The translations under genes and the position numbers were made by a program. From positions 1 to 64,000 of the forward strand of contig JBBIKC010000007.1 in NCBI GenBank assembly GCA_037445635.1: DNA of 64,000 bases. Reading direction: 5' to 3'. This document shows positions 45,201-52,170 of the stretch, piece by piece; position 1 is the stretch's first letter, and each line of letters opens with the position of its first letter. The DNA comes from JBFMCC01 sp037445635. Its GTDB lineage: Bacteria > Chloroflexota > Anaerolineae > Anaerolineales > Villigracilaceae. Below the pieces are notes generated by a model that searched no databases, was not told the origin of the DNA, and saw only the letters and a program-made list of their open reading frames with translations.

Positions 45201-46022
45201 GGCGCGATGGTGAACTTTGTGTATCCGTATCACGCGCACAAAGCCGCGAACGTGCTTGGCACGCAGGAGATTTTGCGTCTCGCCAGCCGCGTGAAGTTGA
45301 AGCCCGTGCATCACGTGTCCACGCTTTCGATTTTGTATTCGGGCGGCGTCAACGACGGGCGCGTCTTCCGCGAAGATTCGAATCTCGATGAGGTCGGCGC
45401 GCCGTTCGGCGGATACGCTCAGAGCAAATGGGTCGCGGAAAAACTCATCATGCAGGCGATGGCGCGCGGCATCCCGTGCGCGATCTATCGCCCGGGTCTC
45501 GTCTCGGGTCACAGCGTCACGGGCGCGTGGAACACCGACAACCTCATCTCCAGCATGACCCGCGCGTGTGTCCTGCTCGGCAGTGTGCCGAACCTCGACG
45601 TGATGGTCAACATCGTGCCGGTGGATTTCGTCAGCGCGGCGATCGTGCGGCTTTCGAAGGATGAGAAAAACTTCGGCATGATCTTCCACCTTGACAACCC
45701 CGACCCGCTTCACTTCCGACATTTGGCTGGGTGGCTCGCCTCGCAGGGACTCCAAGCCCGCACGGTCTCGTTCGACGAGTGGCGCGAGGAACTGTTCAGC
45801 CAGATTCCCCACATGCCCTCGGATGAGTGGGCGCCGTATCTGCCGTTGCTCGAAGAAGTGGACGAGTCGCAGGTCTTCATGCCGGAGTTCGACCTGACCA
45901 ACACCCTCACCCGCCTGAACGGGAGCGGCATCGTCTGCCACCCGGTGAACGATGCATTGTTCAGCGCATATCTGAATTACTTCATCCCGCGCGGGTTCCT
46001 CGAAAAATCGAAAACAACGTGA
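36270..46022 (+). CDS. hybrid lipo-PKS/NRPS megasynthase (FAAL-ACP-KS-AT-ACP-C-A-PCP-reductase)
   Basis: About 3,250 residues in one gene. Order: fatty acyl-AMP ligase (to about 580; YTSGSTSQPKG); ACP (Ser667); ketosynthase (Cys896 in TACSS, then EAHGTGT and KTNIGH); acyltransferase (Ser1345 in GHSVGEY, HAFH at 1445 indicating malonyl-CoA); ACP (Ser1717); condensation domain with DHIITDF (1906-1912) instead of HHxxxDG; adenylation with code D-I-L-Q-L-G-V-I-W, close to glycine; PCP (Ser2795); NADPH thioester reductase (GATGFVG 2890, Tyr3049, Lys3053). There is no KR, DH or ER. Expected product: fatty acyl extended once, joined to glycine, released as aldehyde or alcohol. In-frame palindromic repeats interrupt linkers. 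A GTG start at 36240 is also possible. Confidence 0.92.
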   Translation: MKRSTHAASLSNTPGTLVALLRWRAEQHPDSLAYRFLEDGSPDILTTKYAELDRRARAIGAWLETHGARGERVLLLYPAGLDYIAAFFGCLYAGAAAVPAYPPRLNRPVPRIQAIVADSQSKFALATSTIHHNLEQRFEHTPDLQALNWLNTDEVPAGLEDDWRDPEINADTLAFLQYTSGSTSQPKGVMLTHGNLMHNLKAIRRGFQIGENASGVFWLPSYHDMGLIGGILEPMYVCGTSTLMSPVSFLQRPFRWLEAISKYKATISGAPNFAYDLCVDKITPEQRETLDLSSWKLAFCGAEPIRPETLERFARTFGRVGFRKSSFYPCFGMAESTLIVSGGDGPAEPRTLTIDRKALERDKVVEISPGDSNSLTMVNCGKSIVDQKIIIVNPATLTRCAGNEVGEIWVMGPSVAKGYWGLEEETRNTFGAYTADTNEGPFMRTGDLGFLQNGELFVAGRLKDLIIIHGSNHYPQDIELTVEASHPALQPSAGAAFSVTENGKEQLVIVQEVTRQGRGADVNEVASAIRQAVAEKHDLQVFAIALVKPMSIPKTSSGKIQRRATKTAFLNGELELVGEWRRNAPSPLTRPFGVLRDLPKGEGDSGSLLPSGEGLGMRESHAPHSTQPKHTTQSIQSFLLGRIAAMLEMDAFAIDPRQPFTYYGLGSVQAVSLTGDLETFLNRKLSPTLAWDYPTIELLSNFLAGDSQPVKTSIPATPQPTFSNVNEPIAIIGLSCRFPQADSPQAFWELLRNGVDAITEVPPDRWEVDQFHADEPARGKTLTRFGGFLDNIDLFDPAFFGISPREAARMDPQQRLLLEVSWEALENAFIPPHTLAGTRTGVFVGISSYDYSRLQFDNHEMIDAYAGTGNAHSIAANRLSYVFDLRGPSMAVDTACSSSLVSVHLACQSLRSGESDLALVGGVNLILTPELTITFSQARMLAPDGHCKTFDASADGYVRGEGCGVVILKRLSDAMRDGDNILALIRGSAVNQDGRSNGLTAPNGLAQQDVIRTALAQAQVLPSQISYIEAHGTGTPLGDPIEMASLNAVLNDDSHQRVIVGSVKTNIGHLESAAGIAGLIKVVMAMQNESIPPHLHLKEINPYLSLETSRIEIGTYLRPWKRRDQPRFAGVSSFGFGGTNAHIILSDAPSLESDSLLSTEIERPRHLLTLSAKSENALQELSRSLSEQLQITNYKLPDLTFTSNTTRSHFEHRLAVQASSKEDLLKGLEDFLDQSESSLVSTGKTKPGAQPKIAFLFTGQGSQYAGMGKQLYDTQPVFRAALDECARILDPILGRSLLEIIFADKNDSTINQTTFTQPALFAFEYALARMWLSWGIKPHAVMGHSVGEYVAACIAGAFTLEDGLRLIAERARLMGGLPKNGTMVAVFADADKIGDILKPFANQVSIAASNGSDNTVISGEKTAVQSVVDELTKFGITSKPLVVSHAFHSPLMDSILDEFESFAQRIHFSNPQILLLSNVTGEALTQPPSAKYWRDHIRAEVKFASGIQSLANLGIDTFIEVGPSPVLLGMGKRCLPESKSAWLPSLRQNQDEWQTILDSLGKLYVQGVEIDWNEFDNGYSRNKVALPNYPFDRQRYWLDGEVNKETRTQVNTALTRSNWKSLPKEEKKNGRVHKESQKSPSPLTPLPQGEGDSGSLLPSGEGLGMRENLAPPSTQSKRHLTKSDVEELIQQHTARILGMDASRLSLDTPLDTLGLDSLMAMELKNSLESRLGAQISVASLLQGPTIASLAAEAMANLESAETESEAPFVVAENASNESPLSVGQQALWFLHQLMPDELSFNVAGAIRIRGDLDVNALQRAFDQLVARHESLRSTFHAIDGEPIQRVHDSMAGIFRVVDSSALDDDTLRERLARDAHASFDLEAGPVIRAALHRTRDKSHILLLAMDHIITDFWSMTILARELLMLYEANKNNSPIELPALPARYSDYVRWEAAMLESERGEKLWEYWRGQLGKQLPALNLPTDRPRSPMQTYRGDSAHILMDGDLYETLKSLAQENGATMFMTLLAAFQTLLHRYSNQHEFLVGSVTAGRNHAELSNLVGYFINPIALKADFSGNPSFNEILQRVKQTALGAFEHQDYPPALLAKKLGIQRDSSRPPLFETMFILQKAHEADVQTLSPFALGLDGARMEASGLVLESIALGGEPAQFDLTMMMSELNDGLAAALQYNVDLFDAATIERMLKHFHALLREIAADPTKPVSTYSLQDESETRKILVEWNQTESEYPRALCVHELIEAQAKKTPNAVAVQFEGQQLTYKELNRRAGDVAKVLTAQGVKPGTLVGLFVTRSVEMLVGLLGVLKAGGAYLPLDPSFPPERLAFMLADSNASIILTLTSLLPQVPENNAQVICLDALEKVKGKRGKKVKASAEDLAYVIYTSGSTGKPKGVQIHHRAVVNFLCSMQKDLGIDASDSLLAVTTLSFDIAVLELLLPLTVGATVVIANSEVVADGALLAQSLEESQITFMQATPASWRLLLEAGWTGKPDLKILCGGEALTNDLAEKLLQRGQQLWNVYGPTETTIWSTIYKVDSIRSGISNTVPIGRPIANTQIYILDSNLQPVPVGVIGDLYIGGDGVSRGYLNRPELTTERFTPLPLGEGTGVRDRTQLYKTGDLARYLPDGNIEFFGRSDQQVKVRGYRIETGEIEVALMGHPSVKQAVVVAWKERSSDASLVAYVVPAVPEGEAEHVHLRDYLRTKLPEYMVPSVFVHLESLPLTPNGKVDRKALPAPSQSRADLRAQYVAPRTPLESQLAEVCAQVLDLNVEQVGVNDNFFDLGGHSLLGTRLVFLLREKFGLQAADLPLRALFENPTVANLAQTIERARRGERMTRTRSDFIQRGQLSLEALNAEAQLDTDIAAGGLAYEHAEPKKILLTGATGFVGAFLLKDLLTMTSAEIHCLLRADDIEQGLKRLKRNLDSYQLWDESLAHRIKPVLGDLGSPQLGLTDETFNELANQIDVIIHNGAMVNFVYPYHAHKAANVLGTQEILRLASRVKLKPVHHVSTLSILYSGGVNDGRVFREDSNLDEVGAPFGGYAQSKWVAEKLIMQAMARGIPCAIYRPGLVSGHSVTGAWNTDNLISSMTRACVLLGSVPNLDVMVNIVPVDFVSAAIVRLSKDEKNFGMIFHLDNPDPLHFRHLAGWLASQGLQARTVSFDEWREELFSQIPHMPSDEWAPYLPLLEEVDESQVFMPEFDLTNTLTRLNGSGIVCHPVNDALFSAYLNYFIPRGFLEKSKTT
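38032..38127 (+). repeat. in-frame palindromic repeat between FAAL and ACP
   Basis: A GC-rich repeat of the CCCTCACCCCTAACCC...GGGAGAAGGG...GATGAGGG type is embedded in the coding sequence at the FAAL-ACP junction. It contains nested stems (CTCCCGAAGGGAG, CTTCTCCCCTCGGGAGAAG). It encodes PSPLTRPFGVLRDLPKGEGD and then SGSLLPSGEGLGM, a flexible linker. Confidence 0.75.
41187..41270 (+). repeat. in-frame palindromic repeat between AT and ACP2
   Basis: A second copy, encoding SPLTPLPQGEGDSGS then LLPSGEGLGM, lies between the acyltransferase and the second ACP. It shares most of its length with the 38032 copy, including the CTTCTCCCCTCGGGAGAAG stem. Confidence 0.75.
44090..44128 (+). repeat. in-frame palindromic repeat inside the adenylation domain
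   Basis: A short copy (ACCCCTCTCCCGCTGGGAGAGGGG, then GGGGGTGAGGG) encodes FTPLPLGEGTGVRD in the loop between the ERF strand and the YKTGD motif, a position where A domains vary in length. Confidence 0.7.
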
Positions 46023-46744
46023 CCTCGACGAAGTGGTTCGTTTGCCCGAAGCCAAACCCAGCGGCGGAGTCGCGGCTGTTCATTTTTCCCTACGCGGGAG
46101 GAAGTCCCGCCGCGTTCACGAAATGGACAGCGAATAACATCGAAACGCACATCGCCCACTACCCGGGACGAGGATCGAGATTCAACGAACCCGCGATAAA
46201 AAGGCTGGATGTTCTGGTTGAACATCTCTTGCGCGAAATCCACCCGTTGCTGGATAAACCGTTCGCGTTCTTCGGTCACAGCATGGGAGGGTTGATCGCC
46301 TTCGAACTTGCGCGGTCTTTCCGACGCCTCAACCTGCCTCGCCCAACCCGGCTTTTTATCTCCGCCTGCGGCGCGCCGCACATCCCCGGCCCGAATCCGT
46401 CGATTCACGCCCTGCCCGACGATGATTTTCTCGAAGCGTTGAAAAAATTCAACGGCATCCCCTCTGAAATTTTGAATCACCCCGAAGCGTTGAAGATTCT
46501 CCTCCCCATCCTCCGCGCGGACTTTGAAGCGGTCGAAACGTATCGCTGCACGGATGGCGAGCCGTTCGAACTTCCCATCGCCGTCTTTGGCGGACTCGAC
46601 GATCCCCGCATCAGCCGTGAACAACTTGAAGGCTGGGCGAAGCAGACTACTTCACGATTTGAATCGCGCTATTTCCCCGGCGGCCATTTTTTCATCAACG
46701 AATCTCGAAACGCAATCCTTGAATTCCTTTCGGCAAAATCATGA
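46019..46744 (+). CDS. type II thioesterase (editing TE)
   Basis: A 241-residue alpha/beta hydrolase of the external thioesterase type: FIFPYAGGSPAAF near the start, nucleophile Ser88 in GHSMGG, acid Asp194/195 (GGLDDPRI) and His223 (GGHFF). Such enzymes clear misprimed acyl groups from carrier domains. The GTG start at 46019 overlaps the megasynthase stop (GTGA) and the ATGA at its own end overlaps the next gene. The frame continues upstream into the synthase coding region, which is a shadow. Confidence 0.88.
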   Translation: MTSTKWFVCPKPNPAAESRLFIFPYAGGSPAAFTKWTANNIETHIAHYPGRGSRFNEPAIKRLDVLVEHLLREIHPLLDKPFAFFGHSMGGLIAFELARSFRRLNLPRPTRLFISACGAPHIPGPNPSIHALPDDDFLEALKKFNGIPSEILNHPEALKILLPILRADFEAVETYRCTDGEPFELPIAVFGGLDDPRISREQLEGWAKQTTSRFESRYFPGGHFFINESRNAILEFLSAKS

Positions 46745-47445
46745 CGGAATGGCTCGCCCCTCCAAAAACTTTGACATTATCGCCCAACCGCGTGGACGTG
46801 TGGCGCGTGCATGTCGCTTCGACAAATCTCGACGAAACCACCCTCTCGCCGGACGAACACCAGCGCGCCGCAAAGTTTCACTTCGAGAAAGATCGTCATC
46901 GTTACGTCGTTTCCCATACCTGCCTGCGAGACATCCTCGCGCGGTATCTGCAAACCGAACCAGCGAAGTTGAAGTTTTCGGTCAACAAGTACGGCAAGCC
47001 GTTTCTCCCCAAAAACGAACTTGAATTCAATCTCTCGCACTCCGGCGAATACGCTTTAATCGCGGTCACCCGCGGACGAAAGGTTGGCGTGGACGTGGAG
47101 CAAATCCGCGCGGACGTTGAAATCGAAAACCTCGCACAGCGCAATTTTTCGCCGCGGGAAATTTCCGAACTCATGGCATTGCCTGTGGAACAGCGAGCGG
47201 TTGGTTTTTTCAACTGCTGGACGCGCAAAGAGGCATACATCAAAGCGCAGGGGCTGGGCCTGTCGCTTCCGCTCGATAGTTTCGATGTGTCGCTCGGTGA
47301 GCCCGCCCGGCTATGCGCCACGCGTCCCGACGCGGACGAATCCGCGCGGTGGACGGTGCTCTCGCTCGACGTGGATTCGAATTATGCAGGCGCGGTTGCC
47401 GTTCGGGGGAACAATTTAGATTTCAAGTTTTGGGATTTGAATTGA
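46741..47445 (+). CDS. Sfp-type 4'-phosphopantetheinyl transferase
   Basis: A 234-residue PPTase that converts carrier domains to the holo form. The Mg2+-binding GVDVEQIR block (Asp118, Glu120) and the FFNCWTRKEAYIKA block (Trp160, Lys163, Glu164, Lys168) are intact. NLSHSGEYALIAV is also typical. It is translationally coupled to the thioesterase and would activate the three carrier domains of the synthase upstream. Confidence 0.93.
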   Translation: MTEWLAPPKTLTLSPNRVDVWRVHVASTNLDETTLSPDEHQRAAKFHFEKDRHRYVVSHTCLRDILARYLQTEPAKLKFSVNKYGKPFLPKNELEFNLSHSGEYALIAVTRGRKVGVDVEQIRADVEIENLAQRNFSPREISELMALPVEQRAVGFFNCWTRKEAYIKAQGLGLSLPLDSFDVSLGEPARLCATRPDADESARWTVLSLDVDSNYAGAVAVRGNNLDFKFWDLN

Positions 47446-47471
47446 AATGTAGGGCAAGATGACATCTTGCC

Positions 47472-49106
47472 CTATGGTGTTACTGAATCGATCCCCAGGC
47501 ATTGAGAATCGCCGCTTCTTATTTCATACAAGCGATACAAATTATTTTCAGTGACGATGCAATACCTCGAGATCAACGTTGATGCGGCGTAGTATCGTTC
47601 GCTGAGCGACGCAAGGTAGACGGGGCGTTCGGGGAGCGAATCTTCGACCGCGCTCACCGCCAGTTGGGAATCGAACATAAACGGGTCTTCGGTGGGCCAG
47701 CCGAAGATAGTCACGTCGGGGCGCAACTTCTCCACCTTTTGGAAATAGCGCAAGATGAAGTATTCGTCCGTGTCTGTGTACCACTCGGCAATTACCACTG
47801 CGTCCGGCGAGAGGTTGGTCATGGTCTCGCGCCCGAAGTTGTAGGCGTTGTAATCTCCACGCTTGTTCGGGTCAATGTAATAGGCGAACCCGTCCCGCAC
47901 GCCGGTTCCGATCTGCGGGATGCCGAGGAACGAGTCGTCCACGCCGTTTTGTTCGGCAACGCGCGGCAGGGAGTGATAGAAGGGCGGGGTCAGCAGAAGG
48001 AAGAGAATCAGGATGAAGGTCAGCGCGAAGCGGGGCTTGTCCCGAAGTGTCGTCAGGAGACGAGATAACCCGACTGCCATCAGGATCGCGAAGAAAACGT
48101 ACGATGTCAGAAAAAATGCGAATTGGTCGGTGACTCGATAGACGATTCCAAAGAGAGCGAATACGGTGAAGAATGAAATGACTTTTCGTTGGCGTAAATC
48201 CGAATCGGTCAGCGTCTTGTGAATGCCGAGCGCGCCGAGAATGATCCCGAAAGGACCGAATTGCGCTGCGAGAAACGCGAGGTAGGTGAGCGCGCTGATT
48301 GCCAGGACGACCGGCGATAGCGTTTCGAGGCGCGTGAGAAATGTGGAACCGAGGGCGGGTCCGACCGTCTCGTTGATGGGAAAATTTTTAGAGACGCGTA
48401 TGAACTGAACAATGTACAGCGAAGAGCCAGCTAGAAAGCCCGTTGCGGTGAAAAGCAATTTCTTCCAACACATCGGATCAAAGCGCGGTATTTTTTTTGC
48501 GATGAAAACATAAACAACGAATGCCGGCAATGCCAGAAACGCGAGAATGTGATTGGACGCCGCCAGCCCGAGAAAGAATGCGCCGCCGATCAGGAATTTT
48601 TTTTGTTGTATCTTTTCATATTCATCGAACAGCATATAACTGACGAGGAGCAGGAAGAGGAACAACGTATACACTTCGGCGGTGGAGGAGTGCCACCAAA
48701 ACGTATGCGAGACGGCGAGGGCGAACGCGGCAAAACAGGAAGCAACGACGGACGCGGTCAGCCGATGTGCGATGAGAAACACGACAGTTACGCTCGCGGC
48801 TCCAAAGATTGCCGAGATCAGGTTGACCAGCCACAACGAATCGACAGATGAGAATGACTCGACTAGCCCGTACCCAAGCATGATGTAGAGCGGATGGTCC
48901 CACGCCGCTACTCCCACGCGCGAAAAAATAAAAGGGTCCGGTGAAAATTCCTCCGCCGGCATCTCTGCCAGTATGAACGATTCGCCGGTGATGGCTTCGG
49001 TTTGCAGTTTCACCCCGTCGCCCCATGCCAGTGAAGGCGAAAGGGTAAAAATATAGAAACTGGTCGTCAGCAGAAAGACCAGCGCGGTTGTTATTCTGTT
49101 TTGCAT
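47472..49106 (-). CDS. GT-C-type membrane protein (DUF2723-like glycosyltransferase)
   Basis: A 544-residue integral membrane protein with about ten helices. The first loop after helix 1 has the acidic GDGVKLQTEA motif typical of GT-C/DUF2723 mannosyltransferase-like proteins, and WDHPLYIMLGYGL and SHTFWWHSSTAEVYTL follow. The C-terminal third is soluble (AEWYTDTDEYFILRYF) and includes RPDVTIFGWP. It probably transfers sugar from a polyprenyl-phosphate donor to a protein or lipid outside the membrane. It is encoded just downstream of the KS gene and converges on the PPTase. Confidence 0.78.
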   Translation of the reverse strand: MQNRITTALVFLLTTSFYIFTLSPSLAWGDGVKLQTEAITGESFILAEMPAEEFSPDPFIFSRVGVAAWDHPLYIMLGYGLVESFSSVDSLWLVNLISAIFGAASVTVVFLIAHRLTASVVASCFAAFALAVSHTFWWHSSTAEVYTLFLFLLLVSYMLFDEYEKIQQKKFLIGGAFFLGLAASNHILAFLALPAFVVYVFIAKKIPRFDPMCWKKLLFTATGFLAGSSLYIVQFIRVSKNFPINETVGPALGSTFLTRLETLSPVVLAISALTYLAFLAAQFGPFGIILGALGIHKTLTDSDLRQRKVISFFTVFALFGIVYRVTDQFAFFLTSYVFFAILMAVGLSRLLTTLRDKPRFALTFILILFLLLTPPFYHSLPRVAEQNGVDDSFLGIPQIGTGVRDGFAYYIDPNKRGDYNAYNFGRETMTNLSPDAVVIAEWYTDTDEYFILRYFQKVEKLRPDVTIFGWPTEDPFMFDSQLAVSAVEDSLPERPVYLASLSERYYAASTLISRYCIVTENNLYRLYEIRSGDSQCLGIDSVTP

Positions 49107-49119
49107 GGATGAATTCGAT

Positions 49120-50352
49120 TCAATCGGCGGCTTCGTATGTCCCCACGATCAACACGGCGTTGCTTCCGCCAAAGGCAAACGAATTGCTCATGATGTTTTT
49201 CAAGGGCAGGCTGCGCTTGCCCTCGGTGACGTAATCGAGGTCGCATTCGGGGTCGGGGACTTTGTAATTGATAGTCGGCGGCACGACCTGATCGCGCAGG
49301 GATAGAATGCAACCGATGAGTTCCAGCGCGCCGCTCCCCGCGATGGAATGACCGAACGCGGCTTTGTTCCCCACCACCGGTATTTTATAGGCGCGCTCGC
49401 CGAACACTTCCTTGATGGCGTTCGTTTCGTTCTTGTCGTTCCATTCCGTCCCTGTGGCGTGTGCGTTGATGTAATCAATGTCTTCGATGGTCATGCCGGC
49501 GTCGTCCAAGGCGCGGCGCATGGCGAGGGCGGGTCCCTTTTGCGAGGGCTGGGTGAGGTGATGACTGTCCGCGGACGCGCCGTAGCCCTTGAGTTCCGCG
49601 AGAATCGGCGCGCCCCGGCTCAGCGCGTGACTTTCCGATTCGAGGATCAAAATCCCCGCGCCCTCGCCCAATACCATACCGTCCCGGTCGGCGCTGAACG
49701 GGCGGCACGCTTCTGCCGGGTTATCGTCGCGAGTGGATACCGCGCGCAGGGCCACCCATGCCGCCACCACGCCCGGCGAGAACGGGCAATCCGCCGCGCC
49801 GGTGACAGCGACGTGAAGGCTTCCGTTGCGAATCATGTTAAAGGCATGACCGATGGAATGCGCCGCCGTGGAACACGCCGCATCCACGTTCACCAGCGGC
49901 CCCTGGAATCCATACTTAATGGAAATATTGGAGCCGGGGCCGATGTTCATGGAAATCGGGATGGTGAACGGGCTGACGCGATCGTTCAGGTAATGGCTCT
50001 TGAAGAACGGGTCCGAGGCGCTATAACCGCCGATCGAACTGCCGACGATCACACCCACCTCTTCGCGGTCGAAACCCTTACCGGTCAATTCCGCCTGTGC
50101 GACTGCCTGCTCCGCCGCGACCAGTCCCAACTGCGAGGAGCGGCTCATACGCCGCGCTTCCTTGACGTCGAAATATTTGCCTTCGTCATACCCCTGGACC
50201 ACCGCCCCGATCTTTGTGTGCATCCCCGTAAAGATGCCGCCATCCAAAAGACCCACCCCGGCTTTGCCGGTCAACAAACCATCCCAAAACTCCGCTGTAT
50301 TACAACCCAGCGGACTGGCGACGCCCATCCCGGTTACCACTACACGTTCCAT
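49120..50352 (-). CDS. 3-oxoacyl-ACP synthase (FabF-like)
   Basis: A 410-residue decarboxylating ketosynthase. Catalytic Cys160 (VDAACSTA), His298 (NAHATGT), Lys330 and His335 (NKAAFGH) are present. The end GHSIAGSGALE replaces the usual GHLLGAAG. The start MERVVVTGMG at 50352 follows GGAGG. It extends acyl-ACP chains in fatty-acid or polyketide synthesis. It may be the housekeeping enzyme or serve the nearby hybrid synthase; the position favours neither. Confidence 0.88.
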   Translation of the reverse strand: MERVVVTGMGVASPLGCNTAEFWDGLLTGKAGVGLLDGGIFTGMHTKIGAVVQGYDEGKYFDVKEARRMSRSSQLGLVAAEQAVAQAELTGKGFDREEVGVIVGSSIGGYSASDPFFKSHYLNDRVSPFTIPISMNIGPGSNISIKYGFQGPLVNVDAACSTAAHSIGHAFNMIRNGSLHVAVTGAADCPFSPGVVAAWVALRAVSTRDDNPAEACRPFSADRDGMVLGEGAGILILESESHALSRGAPILAELKGYGASADSHHLTQPSQKGPALAMRRALDDAGMTIEDIDYINAHATGTEWNDKNETNAIKEVFGERAYKIPVVGNKAAFGHSIAGSGALELIGCILSLRDQVVPPTINYKVPDPECDLDYVTEGKRSLPLKNIMSNSFAFGGSNAVLIVGTYEAAD

Positions 50353-50523
50353 CCGCGTATCCTCCAATAGATCGAGAGTCGACCGATAGAATCCAAATCA
50401 GACATAGCCCGGCACCCGATTCTGAAACCGCGCTGGAGGCATTCTAACATACTTCGCTGGAACGGCTCCCTGCACCGCCGTGCCGGCATGTCCGCGCCCG
50501 GAGAACGGCAGAGAACCGCATCC

Positions 50524-51216
50524 CTATTTCTCCCCCCAGTGGATGGCTACCGTCCCGAACATAAACCGGCGGAAACCGATATTCTCGAATCCGACTGAAG
50601 CCATGCGCGCGGCCATCTCTTCAGCGGTGACAAATCCCTCGGTGGTTTCGGGCAGATAACGATATGCCTCGCCGGCCCCCGTGACCAGTTTGCCGAGCGC
50701 GGGAATGACGACATGCAAGTGGACCCAAATAAAAGGGGAGAGGACATTTCTCTTCGGACGCGTGGTATCGAGAACGACGATGCGCCCGCCGTTTTTGAGG
50801 ACGCGATATTGTTCTTCCAGGGCTCTGTTCAGGTCAATGACGTTGCGCATGAGAAAACCGGAAACGACCGCGTCGAACGTGGAATCGCCAAAGGGCAGAC
50901 GAAGCGCGTCCGCGGCGGAGAAATCGAGCGGACCGTTCTTTCGCCCCACCCGCATCATTTCCAAAGTGAAATCTGCTCCCACGACCCGGGCTTTGGGAAA
51001 CGCCGACAGCGCCTCCCGCGCCAGGTCGCCGGTGCCGGTCCCGAGGTCCAGCAGAGACGCGTTGTCATTCAGCCGCGCCAGTTCGATGACACGTTTCCTC
51101 CAGCGGATGTCCTGTCCGCCGGTCATGAGGCGGTTCATCAAATCGTAACGTCTGGCGATGCGCGTGAACATGTCCCGCACGTAAGCCGCGCGTTCGTCGC
51201 CTGTCAATCGAGTCAT
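50524..51216 (-). CDS. menG: demethylmenaquinone methyltransferase (MenG/UbiE)
   Basis: A 230-residue SAM methyltransferase with RYDLMNRLMTGGQD, the SAM-binding DLGTGTGDLA, FDAVVSGFLMRNV, the RPKRNVLSPF segment and the PETTEGFV block, all typical of UbiE/MenG. It makes menaquinone by C-methylation. It is divergent from menA, 48 nt between starts, with overlapping promoters. Its ATG has GGAGA upstream. Confidence 0.9.
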   Translation of the reverse strand: MTRLTGDERAAYVRDMFTRIARRYDLMNRLMTGGQDIRWRKRVIELARLNDNASLLDLGTGTGDLAREALSAFPKARVVGADFTLEMMRVGRKNGPLDFSAADALRLPFGDSTFDAVVSGFLMRNVIDLNRALEEQYRVLKNGGRIVVLDTTRPKRNVLSPFIWVHLHVVIPALGKLVTGAGEAYRYLPETTEGFVTAEEMAARMASVGFENIGFRRFMFGTVAIHWGEK

Positions 51217-51242
51217 GGAATCTCCTGCGTCGAATTTGCGCC

Positions 51243-51257
51243 ATTATACGTTATACT
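51243..51257. promoter_or_regulatory. overlapping divergent -10 boxes of menG and menA
   Basis: ATTATA at 51243-51248 is a consensus TATAAT on the minus strand for menG. TATACT at 51252-51257 is a -10 box for menA on the + strand, 7 nt from its ATG. The boxes are only 3 nt apart, so one RNA polymerase at a time would fit, and the menA message would be nearly leaderless. Confidence 0.5.
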
Positions 51258-51264
51258 GCGCCGC

Positions 51265-52170
51265 ATGAATGCTGGAGACAAGTTGAGCGGGCGAATCAAC
51301 TGGAATGCATGGCTGCTGGCCGTCCGCCCGCGGACCCTGCCCGCCGCGGCGGCCGGCGTGGTGATGGGCGGCGCGCTCGCCTGGCGCGACGGATTCCTGC
51401 GGATCGATGCACTGCTGGCGTGTCTGTTCGCCGCGCTGTTGCTGCAAATCGGGAGCAACCTTGCCAACGACGTGTTCGATTTCGAGCGCGGCACGGATAC
51501 GCCCGAACGGCTGGGACCGACGCGCGTCACACAGGCGGGTTTGCTCACCCCCGCGCAGGTGAAGTTCGGCATGGCGGCCGTGTTCGGTATGGCGGCCTTG
51601 CTCGGTTTGTACCTGGCATGGCTGGGCGGATTGCCCATTATCGTAGTTGGCACCGCCGCCATCCTCTCTGCCATTGCCTACACGGGCGGGCCGTTCCCGC
51701 TTGGTTACCACGGGCTTGGCGATGTTTTTGTATTCATCTTTTTCGGGCTTGCTTCGGTGGCAGGGACATATTACACGCAGGCGGGTTTCGTCTCCCCTGT
51801 CGCGTGGTGGATGGCGATCCCGCCGGGGCTGATCGTCACCGCGATTTTGGTGGTGAATAATCTGCGCGACCTGGAGAACGACCGCAAGGCAGGCAAGCAA
51901 ACGCTGGCTGTCCTATTGGGCGAACGCGGGACCAAAATTCAATACGTGCTATGCCTGACGATTGCCTATCTCATTCTCCCACTCGCGGCATGGATGGAAA
52001 TCGTGCCGTGGACGACACTGCTGGCATGGCTATCGTTGCCGATCGCGTATCGAGCCGCGCGCGTGACGTTGACGCAAAAAGGACGTCCGTTGAACGTTGC
52101 GCTGGCAGGCACGGGTCAAACCGCGCTGGCGTTCAGTCTGCTGTTTTGGGCGGGGTTGTTTTTCAGTTAA
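51265..52170 (+). CDS. menA: 1,4-dihydroxy-2-naphthoate polyprenyltransferase (MenA)
   Basis: A 301-residue UbiA-type membrane prenyltransferase with eight or nine helices. The two aspartate motifs are NDVFDFERGTD and NNLRDLENDRKAGK, with KQTLAVLLGE following. It attaches the isoprenoid chain in menaquinone synthesis. The start at 51265 is the first ATG before the conserved WLLAVRPRTLPA; the frame continues upstream only as an antisense shadow of menG. It overlaps the convergent ABC permease gene by 8 nt at its 3' end. Confidence 0.92.
   Translation: MNAGDKLSGRINWNAWLLAVRPRTLPAAAAGVVMGGALAWRDGFLRIDALLACLFAALLLQIGSNLANDVFDFERGTDTPERLGPTRVTQAGLLTPAQVKFGMAAVFGMAALLGLYLAWLGGLPIIVVGTAAILSAIAYTGGPFPLGYHGLGDVFVFIFFGLASVAGTYYTQAGFVSPVAWWMAIPPGLIVTAILVVNNLRDLENDRKAGKQTLAVLLGERGTKIQYVLCLTIAYLILPLAAWMEIVPWTTLLAWLSLPIAYRAARVTLTQKGRPLNVALAGTGQTALAFSLLFWAGLFFS

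Noticed and set aside
45075..46055. A 326-codon minus-strand frame inside the reductase domain region
   Set aside because: It is antisense to the megasynthase, whose motifs are clear.
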